A stretch of 64,000 nucleotides of DNA. Origin: Dugong dugon. Lineage: Eukaryota; Chordata; Mammalia; Sirenia; Dugongidae. The stretch lies in assembly GCA_030035585.1 (NCBI GenBank), contig CM057466.1, forward strand, positions 56,675,233 to 56,739,232, read 5' to 3'. The notes below the pieces were generated by a model, which saw only the letters and a program-made list of their open reading frames with translations, made no database searches and was not told the origin of the DNA. Below are positions 1 to 10,611 of this stretch, piece after piece (the stretch's first letter is position 1; every line of letters starts with the position of its first letter). Position numbers and translations under genes: made by a program.

Positions 1-19
1 CCACACACACACACAAACA

Positions 20-235
20 AAACAGTTGCTATCAAGTTGATTCCAATTCATGGTGACCCCAGGTGTGTCAGGGTAGAACTGTGCTCTGTAGAGTTTTCAA
101 TGGCTGTGACCTTTCGGAAGTAGATGGCCAGGACTTTCTTCTGAGGCACCTTTAAGTGGACACAAACCTCCAATGTTTTGGTTAACAGCTGAGCTCATTA
201 GCTGTGCTCATTAACCTTTTGCACCACCCAGGAAC
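20..235 (-). mobile_element. AfroSINE, type c, antisense
   Basis: Reads in reverse as the SINE subtype whose body carries the 'gaggcacct..gaagaaagtcctgg' and 'tctgacacacctgg' blocks (here called type c). The tRNA-like head lies at the right end near 'caccacccaggaac'. A short CA run at 1-15 sits at its tail. Afrotherian SINEs of this kind are tRNA-derived and non-coding. Confidence 0.9.
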
Positions 236-1484
236 TTGGCTTTAAGGTACGTCTCTTCTTTTAAGGTGGATGTGGTAGAGAGAGACTGATGTATTCTCTG
301 TTCCAGTGGAATTTGCCCCAATCTCCCGCTGCATTGCCTCCAGCCCCTGTCTTGCATTCTTGGCTTTTGAAGAGGGGAGGCAAACCCCTCTCTTATCTGG
401 AATTGCCTGCTTAAACAAACGCAGTGGTGTGGAGGTATTGTCCTTTGGAAACTTAGCTTGGGACACTTTATGAAGTGTCTGCAAACACTGAGACACGTAA
501 AACTGCCCACTGTTAACCCAGAGCCCATTGTCTCTGCCAGGGCTGCTCTTCCCTGAAAGGGCCTTGCAACAGGGGGTGGAGGTGGTGAGAGTCGGCCCAA
601 AGGGAACCCCTCAGCTGGGGCTCTGGGCTGGGGAATTGTGCTGCTGTTTGTTTAAACAACCTGAGTGTAATTGGGATTGTTTGAGTTGCCCAAGATGTTT
701 GGGAAAGTGGGGGAAGGGAGGCGGCTCTCTTGCTGGGGGAGAGAGTCCCCAGCAGGGACTTTGACGGGTGGCTGGCTAGGGGGTTGTCAGCCTCCTGATT
801 GCAAAGCCAGTGGGAAGGATGGTCCTTCCGGCTTGACCGTGGACACAGCAAGACCTGGGTCAATAGGTCGGACCACATAGTCTATAAAACATTAAAGCTA
901 AAACTTGAGAGGTGGGTCAGGATATGAGGAACATCTAACTTAAAACCACTCCTCTATTTTAAAACCGTAACAAAGGCAGTACAAACACATAGACATTTGT
1001 TTTTCAGATTTTATTGTTAAAAACGCCACAAAAATCGTTGCGATGACCAGCCCAGGTTTCCACAAGGAAAGGGAAGAATGCTGAGTGAAGAATTCTGTAC
1101 AAGGAGTATATCCAGCATTCCCCCAGACACAGCGAGTTTCCATTAGGGTGGATTCAATAGCCTATGGGAAAAATAAGTCTGGTCTTTGTTGTGGAGCTCA
1201 GACCCTTTCCTTTGACCTGGGGAAAAGGACAGAGAGTGTTAAAAAATGAGAAGAATTTGGGAATAATAGAAGGAATCTCTGCAATGCTGGGCCTGGCCCA
1301 TGTGATCAGGCCTCACGTGGACCGTGTCTCAGGTCACCAAGGCACGCTGGTAACGGGGGAGATGCTACACATCGGGTGTGGTTATCTGGTGGGGATGCTT
1401 CCCGCGGAAGAAAGAATTAAAAAAAAAGATGCTGCTGTGACTTGACAGGCTCCTAATACGAGTTATATTAGTTAATTGCCAGGA
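236..1484. other. Unique sequence without recognised gene
   Basis: No repeat family or exon is recognised. Two blocks, near 410-440 and 622-665, share a diverged GGAATTG / TTAAACAA motif in the same orientation, which could be a very old tandem duplication. Open frames on both strands here are short, overlapping and without recognisable domains. Confidence 0.5.
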
Positions 1485-1645
1485 CAAACCTGTGACATAG
1501 GCTTGTAGAAAAGGAAACTGTGGCTCAGAGAGGCTAAGTAACTGGTTCAGAACTCAGAGTGAACTGGTAGAATCTGGATTTGAATTAAAATCCTTCTGAT
1601 TTCCAAATCCTTCCACTTTCCACTGTACCGTACTAAAACTACCCC
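1485..1645 (-). mobile_element. MIR SINE, antisense
   Basis: Contains the antisense MIR core 'gaaactgtggctcagagagg' followed by a diverged 'taagtaactggttcaga' block. MIRs are ancient tRNA-derived SINEs mobilised by L2 and are shared by all mammals. Confidence 0.8.
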
Positions 1646-1773
1646 CCAAAAGAATGAAAATACAGAGTTCATCCCTGTGCAGGTTTAAAAAAAAACAAAC
1701 AACCCTCTTTTGATATGTTAATAGCATATTGTGTGTAGGCTTTCAGCTAAATAAACAAGTCATCGAGGGAAGC

Positions 1774-2260
1774 TTGTTGTTGTGTGCTGTCCAGTTGATT
1801 CCAACTCATAGGGACCCAGGTGGCAGAGTAGAACTGCCCCATAGCATTTCCGAGGCTGAAATCTTTATGCTCTTTAGAAGCGAGGATGGTGAGACTTCGT
1901 CTCATGTTCTTTGGACATGTTATCAGGAGGAACCAGTCCCTAGAGAAGGACATCATGCTTGGTAAAGAAGAGGGTCAGCGAAAAAAAGGAAGACCCTCGA
2001 TGAGATAGATTGACACAGTGGCTGCAACAATGGGCTCAAACAGCAGTGATTGTGAGGATGGCGCAGGACCGGACAGTGTTTCATTCTGTTGTACGCAGGG
2101 TCTCTATGAGTTGGAAGGGATTCAACGGCACCTAACAACATAAAAATCTTTATGAGAGTAGATCTCCAGGTCTTTTTCCTGTGGAGCCGCTGGGTAGGTT
2201 TGAACTGCTGACCTTTTGGTTAGCAGCCTAGCACTTAACCATTGTGCCACCAGGGCTCCT
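1774..2260 (-). mobile_element. AfroSINE, antisense, split by an RTE insertion
   Basis: Two halves of one antisense AfroSINE lie at 1774-1869 and 2144-2260. The left half stops inside the 'ctgaaatctttatg' segment and the right half resumes with the same 'aaatctttatg'. The intervening DNA is a 3' RTE fragment in the opposite orientation. The head, with its B-box complement, is at the right, ending at 'ccaccagggctcct'. Confidence 0.88.
1870..2143 (+). mobile_element. RTE (BovB-type) LINE 3' fragment inside a SINE
   Basis: Shows the last ~270 bp of the RTE coding region and its very short 3' end: '..gacttcgtctcatgttctttg', '..gttatcaggagg', then '..cggcacctaacaaca'. It is 5' truncated, typical of target-primed reverse transcription. 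A perfect 11-bp duplication, AAATCTTTATG, flanks it at 1859-1869 and 2144-2154. In frame it is interrupted, so only a relic remains. Confidence 0.88.
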
Positions 2261-2321
2261 TTAAGGGAAGGATAGAAATGCCAATAACAGTAAAAACCTA
2301 CTGATCTTCTGATTGGGTGTG

Positions 2322-2520
2322 TTGTTGTTGTTAGTTGACCACCAGTTGATTCTGACTCATGGTGACCCCATGTATGCAAAGTAGAACGGTGCTCCATAGG
2401 GTTTTCAAGACTGTGACCCTTCTGAAGCAGATCACCAGGCCTTTCTTCTGAGGCACCTCTGGGTGGTTTTGAACTGCTAGCCTTTCTGTTAGTAGTCGAG
2501 CGCTTAACCGTTTATGCCGT
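2322..2520 (-). mobile_element. AfroSINE, type c, antisense
   Basis: Begins with (GTT)n, the complement of the RTE-like tail, then 'gactcatggtgaccccatgt' and the type-c body block 'cttctgaggcacctctgggt'. The head complement ends near 2520. It is a separate insertion from the SINE 60 bp upstream. Confidence 0.9.
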
Positions 2521-2659
2521 AGGTTTTAGATTATTTGTGGACAGAGTGCTAGTGGTCTTCATTTTAAGATAAGTACTATATTTTTTGGAATTTTCCCTTC
2601 TACTTAATTAAAATAAAGTTATGGTCAAGTATTCTGTACCAGATTTAGCAAACTTTACA

Positions 2660-2829
2660 GAAAGCCCTGGTGGCACAGTGGTAAAGAGCTTGGCTGCCAA
2701 CCAAAAGATCAGCAATTTGAATCCACCAGGTGCTCCTTGGAAACCTTACGGGGCAGTTCTTCTATGTCCTATAGGGTCTCTATGGGTTGGAATCATCTCG
2801 ATGGCAATGGGTTTGGTTATTTTTTTTTG
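2660..2829 (+). mobile_element. AfroSINE, short type
   Basis: Head 'gccctggtggcacagtggta', a B-box-like 'caatttgaatccacc', then 'gggcagttcttctatgtcct' and a T-rich tail. This is the short subtype without the extra 'gagaaagatgtggcagtctg' block. Confidence 0.92.
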
Positions 2830-2849
2830 GACAGGGAGGTTTGCTCTTT

Positions 2850-4265
2850 TGTGGTCAACATGAGCATCTCTTACAATAGCTTTGTAAAGTTAGAAAAAAA
2901 TTTATAACAGTATTTCCAAGAAAACTTTAAAAGATTGATTCGGTGAAAATGGCTTTGTGCACTTCCTGTGAGTTGAGTTCTGCATGGCTTTAAAGCCTTG
3001 GCTACCTTTGCCGCTCTAGCTGGTGGGTATCATTTCACCGGCACCGTGAACCACAGAGCAAACAGTGGTGTAATAGCACAGAACAGTCACTGTTCTTATT
3101 CCGTTTGGCAACTCCATTCTCCTAGGCTCTGAAGTCTTCTTAAGGTAAGAGCCAAGGGGTTTTTCAAAATCAGACCATGACCATACTCATTTCAGTGGGA
3201 GCTGGTAGCTTCTTCCAGCCTTTTAGGTCTTTGACACCGGAAGACTGCCTGTCTCCACACACTTTAAAATGAAAGGTTTCAGTTAACTAAAGGGAATATT
3301 TACAATATGTATAAAAGCAAATGTGCCACGCTGGCAGTACGGTCCTGGGGTGTCAGACAGTGTCTTTCTATCAGTCTACGCGCAGTTCTTAGAGGATGCG
3401 GAGGTGAGCCTTGGGGACTCAAGAGGGGCCACGACCAGCAGAGCTGGTGGGTGGGCACCGCCGGCCTCCATCCGTGCCCAGATCACATGGGAATGCACTT
3501 CCCATGGGCCTGGCTGGGGGTCTGAGCCAGTGATGGGTGAGCTAGAGTTTCTATTTCTTCCCCATCCCCCTGCCCCCATGAAAATTTCATACCGATAGAT
3601 TTTAAAACAATAGTTTTTCTGCACCCTGGTGTTCTCACTGAGGTATACATGGGTTGTTAAAAGTTACATTAAATGGAGATTCCTTCCATAATTTTTTTTA
3701 AGCATGACACCTCCTCCCTCAACCGGTATCCCAAATTCTAAACTCGAACCACTTGAAAGCGTTAAACTTTGTTGGTTTTAATGATGGCAATTTACAATTG
3801 ACAAATACGTTGGTAATGGGTGTTCTTTCCTGTAGGTTTGTTTAGAAGTGAAAACAATGTGGCTAGTCATAAAAGTTTCTATTTATTTTAGGCTGGATAG
3901 CTCATTTGTTCAAAGGAGGGGCAGAGTTTGTAAGCAGAGAAACTCGATTTCGCATGATGTGTGTAACGAGTTCATGGCTAAAGTCCCCACAGAGACTAAT
4001 GCCTACAGCTTAGGAAAGGAATCACCATTTTAATGGATTTGAATTCTGTTGCATAGAATAATCGCATGTTAGTTTAAATATGACTCGTCTGTTTTATAAT
4101 TGACAGTATGTGAAAAGACATTGAACGAGAGTCAAGATGGCTTTTAGGTACCTGACTAGAGCGACTGGGGAGATGGTGATGCCGTTTCCCACAGGAAGGC
4201 CCTAGGACAAGACTATTTGTCACATGTCACAAGGACAGGTTGAGTATGTATGTGTGTGAATCAAG
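2850..4265. other. Unique sequence without recognised gene
   Basis: No repeat family is recognised apart from a short T-rich stretch near 3692-3702. No splice-bounded open frame with protein-like composition is apparent. The ~90-aa frames at 3323-3624 on both strands overlap each other and look fortuitous. Confidence 0.5.
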
Positions 4266-4269
4266 TTCT

Positions 4270-4635
4270 GTGCTTAAAACCACGTGCTCTGGAGTCAAAT
4301 TCAGGGGTTCAAATTCCAGCTTCACCACTTACTCTCTGTGTGATCTTGGGCAAGTGGGGTTATCTTTCTGTGTTTCTGTATCCTAATATATAAAATAGGC
4401 ATAATTATAGGATTAAATAAGATCATATATATAAATTCTTGCTGAGCATGCAGTAAAGAAAACCAAACCCATTTGCCGCCGAGTTGATTCCGACTCCTAG
4501 CGACCCTACAGGACAGAGCAGAACTGCCCCACAGGGTTTCCAGGGAGCTGCTGGTGGATTTCAACTGCCAACATTTTGGTTAGCAGCCAAACACTCAACC
4601 ACTGTGCCACCAGGGCTGGGTGCTCACTGAATGAA
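4270..4635 (+). mobile_element. MIR SINE, split by an AfroSINE
   Basis: The sense MIR core 'cacttactctctgtgtgatc' and 'ttgggcaagt' lies at 4326-4356, followed by a diverged 'tataaaataggcataattat' segment. The left part ends near 4458 and a short 3' remnant like 'gtgctcactgaatg' resumes at about 4619, with an antisense AfroSINE between them. Confidence 0.75.
4459..4616 (-). mobile_element. AfroSINE, short type, antisense, inside MIR
   Basis: Starts with the complement of the 'gggtttggttt' tail (aaccaaaccc), contains 'gagttgattccgactcctag', and ends with the complement of the head, 'ccaccagggctgg'. Confidence 0.92.
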
Positions 4636-4659
4636 AGCCATTTTTATTAGTGTAGTTCT

Positions 4660-4749
4660 TGTTGTTGCCGTAGAGTCAGCTCTGACTCATGGCAACCTTA
4701 TGTATAACAGAGCAAAACATTGCCCAGTCCTGACCCATCCTAGTGATCG
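4660..4749 (-). mobile_element. RTE LINE 3' end, left part of a split copy
   Basis: An antisense RTE tail: 'gttgttgccgtagagtcagc' and then 'cattgcccagtcctgaccca', stopping at 'gatcg'. The same element resumes at 9740 with '..tatgtttgagtcc..', so everything from 4750 to 9739 was inserted into this RTE copy. Confidence 0.8.
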
Positions 4750-4880
4750 TATGGATTGAATTGTGCTCCCCTAAAATATGTGTTGTAAATCCTAGTTTCT
4801 ATGCCTGGGATTATAATCCCATTTGGGAATGGGTTGTTTTTGTTGCGTTGATGAGACAGGATTAGTGTAGGGTATATCTT
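4750..4880 (+). mobile_element. LTR fragment (MaLR-like family), 5' part
   Basis: Begins 'tatggattgaattgtgctcc', the 5' start shared by the LTR copies at 10096, 21855 and 55258. It is cut at 4880, where antisense L1 sequence starts. Positions 4811-4880 match 9382-9451 in the right-hand fragment at 61 of 70 positions. Confidence 0.75.
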
Positions 4881-7800
4881 TTTTTAAAAAAATTTATTGT
4901 GTTTTAGGTGAAAGTTTACAGTGCAAATTAGTTTCTCATTCAAAAATTTATACACAAATTGTTTTGTGACATTGGTTGCGATCTCTGCAATGTGTCAGCA
5001 CTCTCCCCTTTTCTACCTCTGTTCTCCGTGTCCATTCGTCCAGTTTTCCTGTCCCTTCCTGCTTTCTCATCTTTGCTTTTGGGCAGGTGTTGCCCATTTG
5101 GTCTCCTATACTTGATCGAACTAAGAAGCATGTTCCTCATGTATGTTATTCTTTGTTTTATAGGCCTGTCTAATCTTTAGCAGAAAGCTGGACTTTGAGA
5201 GTGGCTTCGTCCTGAATTAGCAGGCTGTCCAGGGATCATAGTCTCGGGGGTTCCTTCAGTCTCTGTCAGACTAGTAAGTCTGGTCTTTTTCTGTGAATTT
5301 GAATTTTGTTCTACATTTTGCTCTCGCTCTGTCTGGGACCCCCTGTTGTGATCCCTGTCAGAGCTGTCGGTGATGGTAGCTGGGGTCAGGCTGGTGGAGG
5401 CTGTGATTCTTGTGGTCCTAGTCTTTTGGACTAATATTTTCTCTGTGTCTTTGGTTTTCTTCATTCTCCTTTGATCCATATAGGATGGGACCGATAGATG
5501 TATCTTAGGTGGCCACTTGGAAGCTTTTAAGACGCCAGATGCTACCCACAGAAGTAGGATGTAGAACATTTTCATTATAAACGATGGTAAGCCAATTGAC
5601 CTTGATGTCCCCTGAGACCATGGTCCCCAGCCCTCAGCTTCTGTAACTTGGTCCTTCAAGGTGTTTGGCTGTGTCCAGGAAGCTTCTATGACTTTGCCTT
5701 GGTCAAGTAGTGCTGATTCTCCAATACGGTGTGTTGTCTTTCCCTTCACCAAAGTTAACACTTGTTTACTATCTAGTTAGTGATTTCCCCTCCCTAGCCC
5801 TCCTCTCCCTCCTAACCATCAAAGACTGTTTTTTCCTGTGTGTAAACCTTTTCTTAGGTTTTTATAACAGTGATCTCATACAATATCTGTCCTTTTGGGA
5901 CTGACTTATTTCACTCAGCATAGTGCCCTCCAGATTCATCCATGATGTGAGATGTTTTGCAGATTCATCATTGTTCTTTATCATTGCATAGTATTCCATT
6001 GTGTGTATGTACCATAGTTTGTTTATCCATTTGTCTGTTGGTGGGCACCTAAGGTTTAGGTTGTTTCCATCTTTTTGCTATTGTAAATAGTGCTGCAATG
6101 AACGTGGGTGTGCATATGTCTATTCATGTGACAGCTCTTACTTCTCTAGGATATATTCCTAGGAGTGAGCTTGCTGGATTGTAGGGCGTTTCTATTTCTA
6201 GCTTTTAGTGGTTGTACCATTTTAAATTCCCACCAGCAGTGCATAAGAGTTCCTATCTCCCTGCAGCCTCTCCAACATTTGTTATTTTCTGTTTCTTGAT
6301 TAGTGCCAGTTAATGTCGAGGTGAGATGGTATCTCACTGTAGTTTTGATTTTCATTTCTCTAATAGGGTAGCTATGAGTCAGAATCAATTCGATGGCAAC
6401 AGGCTTGATTTGGAGCCCTAGTCATGCAGTGGTTAAGAGCTTGGCTGCCAACCAAAAGATCGGCAGTTCGAATCTACCAGCCACTCCTTGGAAACCCTAT
6501 GGGGCAGTTCTACTCTGTCCTATAGGGTCGCTATGAGTTGGAATCCACTTGATGGCAAAGTTTTTTTTTTAAATTGGTAATGATTGTAAGCATTTCCTCA
6601 TGTGTCCGTTAGCCACCTGAATGTCTTCTTTGATGAAGTGTCCATTCATATTCTTTGCCCTGTTTTGATTGGATTATTTGTCTCTTTGTTGTTGAGGTGT
6701 TGAACTATTCTACAGATTTTAGAGATCAGACTGTTGTCGGATATGTCATAGCCAAATTTTTTTTCCCAGTCTATAGGTTCTCTTTTTACACTTTTGGTGA
6801 AGCCCTTTGATGAGCATAAGTGTTTAATTTTTAGACGCTCCCAGTAATTCAGTTTATCTTCTGGTGTTTGTGCATTGTTAGTTATGGTTTATGTTCTATT
6901 ATGCCATGTATTAGGGCCCCTAGTGCTGTCCCTATTTTTTCTTTCATGATTCTTATCATTTTAGGTTTTATATTTAGGTCTTTGATTCATTTTGACTTAG
7001 TTTTTGTGTATAGTGTGAGGTATGGATCCTGTTTCATTTTTTTACAGATGGAAATTCAGTTTTGCCAGCACCATTTGTTAAAAAGACTGTCTTTTCCCCA
7101 TTTAATAGATTCGGTCCTTTGTCAAACATCAGCTGACCATAGGTGCGTTCTGGATTCTGTTCCGTTGGTCTGCGTGTCTGTCATTGTACAAGAACCAGGC
7201 TGTTTTTGCTACTATGACTATATAGTAGGTTCTGAGATCAGGTAGTGTGAGGCCTCCTACTTTGTTCTTTTTCTTCGATAATACTTTGCTTATCCAGGGC
7301 TTCTTTCCTTTCCATATAAAGTTGGTGATTAGTTTTTCCATCTCATTAAAGAATGCTGTTGGTATTTGCATCGAGATTGCATTGTATCTGTAGCTCTCTT
7401 TGGGTAGAATTGATATTTTCACAATGTTGAGTCTTCCTAACCATGCACTTGGAATGTGCTTCCATTTATGTAAGTTTCTTTTGGTTTCTTGCAGTAGTGT
7501 TTTGTAGTTTTCTTTGTATAGGTCTTTTACATCCCTGGTTAGATTTATTTCTAAGTATTTTACCTTTTTAGCAGCTATCATGAATGGTATTGCTTTCCTG
7601 GTTTCCTTTGGTAGTTTTCTTTGTTGGTGTATAGGAATCCGACTGATTTTTGTATGTTGATCTTGTGTCCTACTACTCTGCTGAATCTTTCTATTAGTTT
7701 CCATAGTTTTCTTGTGGAATCTTTGGGGTTCTCTGTGTATAGTATCATATCATCTGTGAATAGGGATAGTTTTACTTCTTACTTTCCAATTTGGATGCCC

Positions 7801-7979
7801 TTTATTTCTTTTTCTTGCCTTATTGCTCTAGCCAGGACTTCCAGCACAATGGTAAATAGGAGTGGTGATAAGGGGCATCCTTGTCCTGTTCCGTTTCCCA
7901 GGGGGGATGTTCTCAGCCTCTCTCCGTTGAGAATGATGTTGGCTATTGGTTTTGAATAGATGTCCTTTACTGAGAAAAT
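4881..7979 (-). mobile_element. L1 LINE, 5' truncated, antisense
   Basis: Runs in reverse from a T-rich 3' end (4881) through a ~1.2-kb 3' UTR into the 3' part of ORF2. The minus-strand frame at 7129-7704 encodes the L1 ORF2 C-terminal region, including the 'NEMEKLITNFIWKGKKP' type segment conserved in mammalian L1. The coding region has no start, contains stops, and is broken at 6366-6570 by AfroSINE sequence. The 3' UTR matches the shorter copies at 8491, 48965 and 56850, so this is a lineage-specific L1 subfamily. The element is dead. Confidence 0.93.
6366..6570 (+). mobile_element. AfroSINE tail plus full AfroSINE, inside L1
   Basis: A 3' piece at 6366-6408 ('ctatgagtcagaatcaattc..ggcaacaggcttgattt') is directly followed by a full short-type copy from 'ggagccctagtcatgcagtg' to the T-rich tail near 6570. 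It interrupts the L1 ORF2 region. The arrangement looks like a partial dimer inserted as one unit, or a second SINE landing in the tail of a first. Confidence 0.88.
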
Positions 7980-8316
7980 TTTTGAAACTTGAACTGAAAC
8001 TATCCCCTGAAATCATCTTCAAACTACAGTTTAGCTGAATTAGTAAAGAATGTTTGCCTTGAGCATTGTGCTCTTTTAAAGAGTTATCTATATCAGATCA
8101 AATTGACAACAGTACCTGTAAGGCATAAATGAGTAGTTTATGGGGCAGTGAGTCTAAGTCAATGGTGGTGAAACAACATGGGGAGAGACAGTGAGAATCA
8201 CGTCACAATGTGAAGAATGTAATCAATGTCATTGAATTGTACACGTAGAAATTCCTGAATGTGTGTATAATCTGCTGTGTATATTTTCACCAAAAGCGAG
8301 ATAAATATTTTAAAAA
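7980..8316 (+). mobile_element. L1 3' UTR fragment, sense
   Basis: Sense L1 3' end: '..aactgaaactatcccctga..', '..cacaatgtgaagaatgtaat..' and 'tattttcaccaaaagcgaga', ending A-rich. It closely follows the layout of the sense copy at 57400-57745. It abuts the opposite-orientation L1 with no unique DNA between. Confidence 0.85.
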
Positions 8317-8490
8317 GTTCTTCACATATAGTAAGGTATTAAAAGTCATTATCAAAATGTGTGAGGCTATGTGGAGAAAACAGGTACAGTATGCATATTT
8401 GTGCTTAAAAATGGAAGGAGGGTACCAATATACATGTGTATGTATTTGCTAATATCAAAATAAACACAATGGGAGGTTAATAAAACATAG
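8317..8490. other. Unclassified A/T-rich spacer between L1 copies
   Basis: Not matched with confidence. The composition resembles an old L1M 3' UTR. Confidence 0.3.
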
Positions 8491-9345
8491 TATTTTTTAT
8501 TTTATTTAATTTTATTTTTATTGTGCTTTAAGTGAAAGTCTACTGTTCAGGTCAGTTTCTCATATAAAAATTTGTACACACATTGCTATGTGACCCTAGT
8601 TGCTCTCCCTATAATGTTACAGCACGTTCCTCCTTTCCACCCGGTTTCCCATGTCCATTCAACCAGCTCCTGTCCCTTTTTGTCTTCTTATCTCACCTCC
8701 AGACAGGAGCTGCCTATTTAGTCTCATGTATCTACTTGAGCTAAGAGGCACTCTCTTCATGAGTATCATTTTATGTCCCATAGTCCAGTCTAATCTTTGT
8801 CTGAGGAGTTGGCTTTGGGAATGGTTTCAGTTCTGGGCTAGTGGAGAGTCTGGGGGCCATGTCTTCTGGGGTCCCTGCAGTCTCAGTCAGACCATTAAGT
8901 CTGGTCTTTTACTAGAATTTGAGTTCTGCACCCTACTTTTCTCCTGCTTCGTCAGGGACTCTCTGTTGTGTTCACTGTCAGGGCAGTTATCGGTGGTAGC
9001 CGGGCACGATCTAGTTTTTCTGGTTTCAGGCTGATGCAGTCACTGGTTTATGTGGCCTTTTCTGTCTCTTGGGCTAATATTTTCCTTGTGTTTTTGGTGT
9101 TCTTCATTCTCCTTTGCTCCAGGTAGGTTGGGACCAATAGATGTATCTTAGATGGCCACTCTCTAGCTTTTAAGACCCCAGACACCACTCACCAAAGTTG
9201 GATGCAGAACATTTGCTTAATAAATTTTGTTATGCCAATTAATCTAGATGTTCCCTGAAACCATGGTCCCAAGACCCCCACCCCTGCTACTCTGTCCCTT
9301 GAAGTGAACCATAACATTTTTTAAATGGTTACTTATGGGGGAATG
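8491..9345 (-). mobile_element. L1 3' UTR fragment, antisense
   Basis: Repeats the same antisense 3' UTR landmarks as the copy at 4881: 'gtgctttaagtgaaagtcta', 'gtttctcatataaaaatttg', 'gtaagtctggt' type blocks and the 'gatgtatcttagatggccac' block. It is a separate 5'-truncated insertion of the same subfamily. The exact left edge in T-rich DNA is uncertain. Confidence 0.88.
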
Positions 9346-9381
9346 AAGAGAACAGAGTGGAGGGGACAGGAATAGAAACTG

Positions 9382-9739
9382 TTATAATCCTATTTGGGAA
9401 TGGGTAGTCTTCGTTATGTTAATGAGACAGGATTAGTATAGGGTGTATCTTGAGTCAATCTCTTCTGCGATATAAAAGAGATTAAACAAGCGAGCTAGAG
9501 AAGCAGAGATGGGGTAAGATAGATGCCAAAACACATGGAGATCTCCAAGGAACCAGGAAACAGAGGCTGAAGAGACAAGGACCTTCCCTCAGAACCGACA
9601 GAAGGTGTAAGCTTTCCCCTAGAGCTGGCACCCTGAATTCAGATTTCTAGTTTCCTAAACCATAAGAAAACAAACGTCTGTTTGTTAAAGCTATCCACTT
9701 GTGGTATTTCTGTTATAGCAGCACTAGATAACTAAGACA
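9382..9739 (+). mobile_element. LTR fragment (MaLR-like family), 3' part
   Basis: Starts inside the LTR, runs through the 'gatataaaagag' TATA-like region and the 'tggtatttctgttatagcag' block, and ends 'ctaagaca'. The first 70 bp duplicate 4811-4880. RTE sequence resumes immediately after. Confidence 0.8.
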
Positions 9740-9835
9740 GTATGTTTGAGTCCTTTGTTTCAGCTATTGGGTCAATTCATCTCACTGAGTGTTTTCCCTG
9801 ACTTCTGCTTTACCAAACATGATGTCCTTTGGTGG
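9740..9835 (-). mobile_element. RTE LINE 3' region, right part of split copy
   Basis: Antisense RTE sequence: '..gtcaattcatctcactgag..' then '..taccaaacatgatgtcctt'. It continues the RTE interrupted at 4749. Confidence 0.78.
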
Positions 9836-10095
9836 CGGTAATATTTCTCCCTGAGAACAGCACTGGGCAGTCTGAAGAGCTAATGGTAGGGGTATATAAT
9901 AATGGACGAACACAATAGGAGGGAATATGGTAGTAAAATTTCCCCAAATTGCCTGTGTCTGTGAAAAACGGAAGCAAGAAAGCTCTTATTTAAAAAATTG
10001 CCTGAAGTCTCAGGCCAAGCTCATGCAGGGACACCACTGTGGCATGGAGGGGGGTGGGGACCATGGGGAATAGGTGAGATGGGAATTTAACTATG

Positions 10096-10611
10096 TGTCA
10101 TGGATTGAACTGTGTCCCCCCAAAATGTCTGTCAACTTGGCTAGGTCATGATCCCCAGTATTGTTATGATTGTCTGCCATTTTGTCATCTGATGTGATTT
10201 CCCTATGTTTTATAAATCCTGTCACTATGACGTAATGAGATGGATTGGTGGCAGTTATATTGATGAGATCTACAAGATTAGATACTGTCTTAAGCCAATC
10301 TCTTTTGAGAAATAAAAGAGAGAAGCAAGCAGAGAGACAGGAAGACCTCATACCACCAAGAAAGCAGTGCCAGGAGCAGAGTGTGTCCTTTGGACCTGAG
10401 ATTCTTGTGCTGAGATGCTCTGAGACCAAGGGAAGACTGTTACATCACAGGGACCTTCCTCCAGAGCCAACAGAGAAAAAAAGCCTTCCCCTGAAGCTGG
10501 TGCCCTGAATTTGGACTTCTAGCCTACTGGACTGTGAGAGAATAAACTTCTCTTTGTTAAAACCATCCAATTGTGGTATTTCTATTATAGCAACACTAGA
10601 TGACCAAGACG
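10096..10611 (+). mobile_element. Solo LTR (MaLR-like family) with intact target duplication
   Basis: A 516-bp LTR starting 'tgtcatggattgaactgtgt' and ending '..gaccaagacg', with a TATA-like 'gaaataaaagag', a polyadenylation signal AATAAA in 'gagaataaacttc', and no internal viral genes. A perfect 5-bp duplication, CTATG, flanks it (10091-10095 and 10612-10616). The family assignment rests on ERVL-MaLR resemblance and the 5-bp duplication. It could instead be an afrotherian-specific LTR name. Confidence 0.85.

Noticed and set aside
410..665. Tandem duplication around two TTAAACAA motifs
   Set aside because: Only short, gapped similarity. Could be chance in the absence of an alignment score.
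5177..5761. 194-aa open frame on the minus strand
   Set aside because: Lies wholly inside the antisense L1 3' UTR, whose homologous copies at 8491 and 56850 do not keep the frame. A chance frame in a repeat.
7129..7704. 191-aa minus-strand frame as a host gene
   Set aside because: It is the L1 ORF2 C-terminal region of a truncated, interrupted copy.
4881..8316. Single L1 with 5' inversion spanning 4881-8316
   Set aside because: The sense part at 7980-8316 is again 3' UTR, not sequence upstream of ORF2 position 7979.
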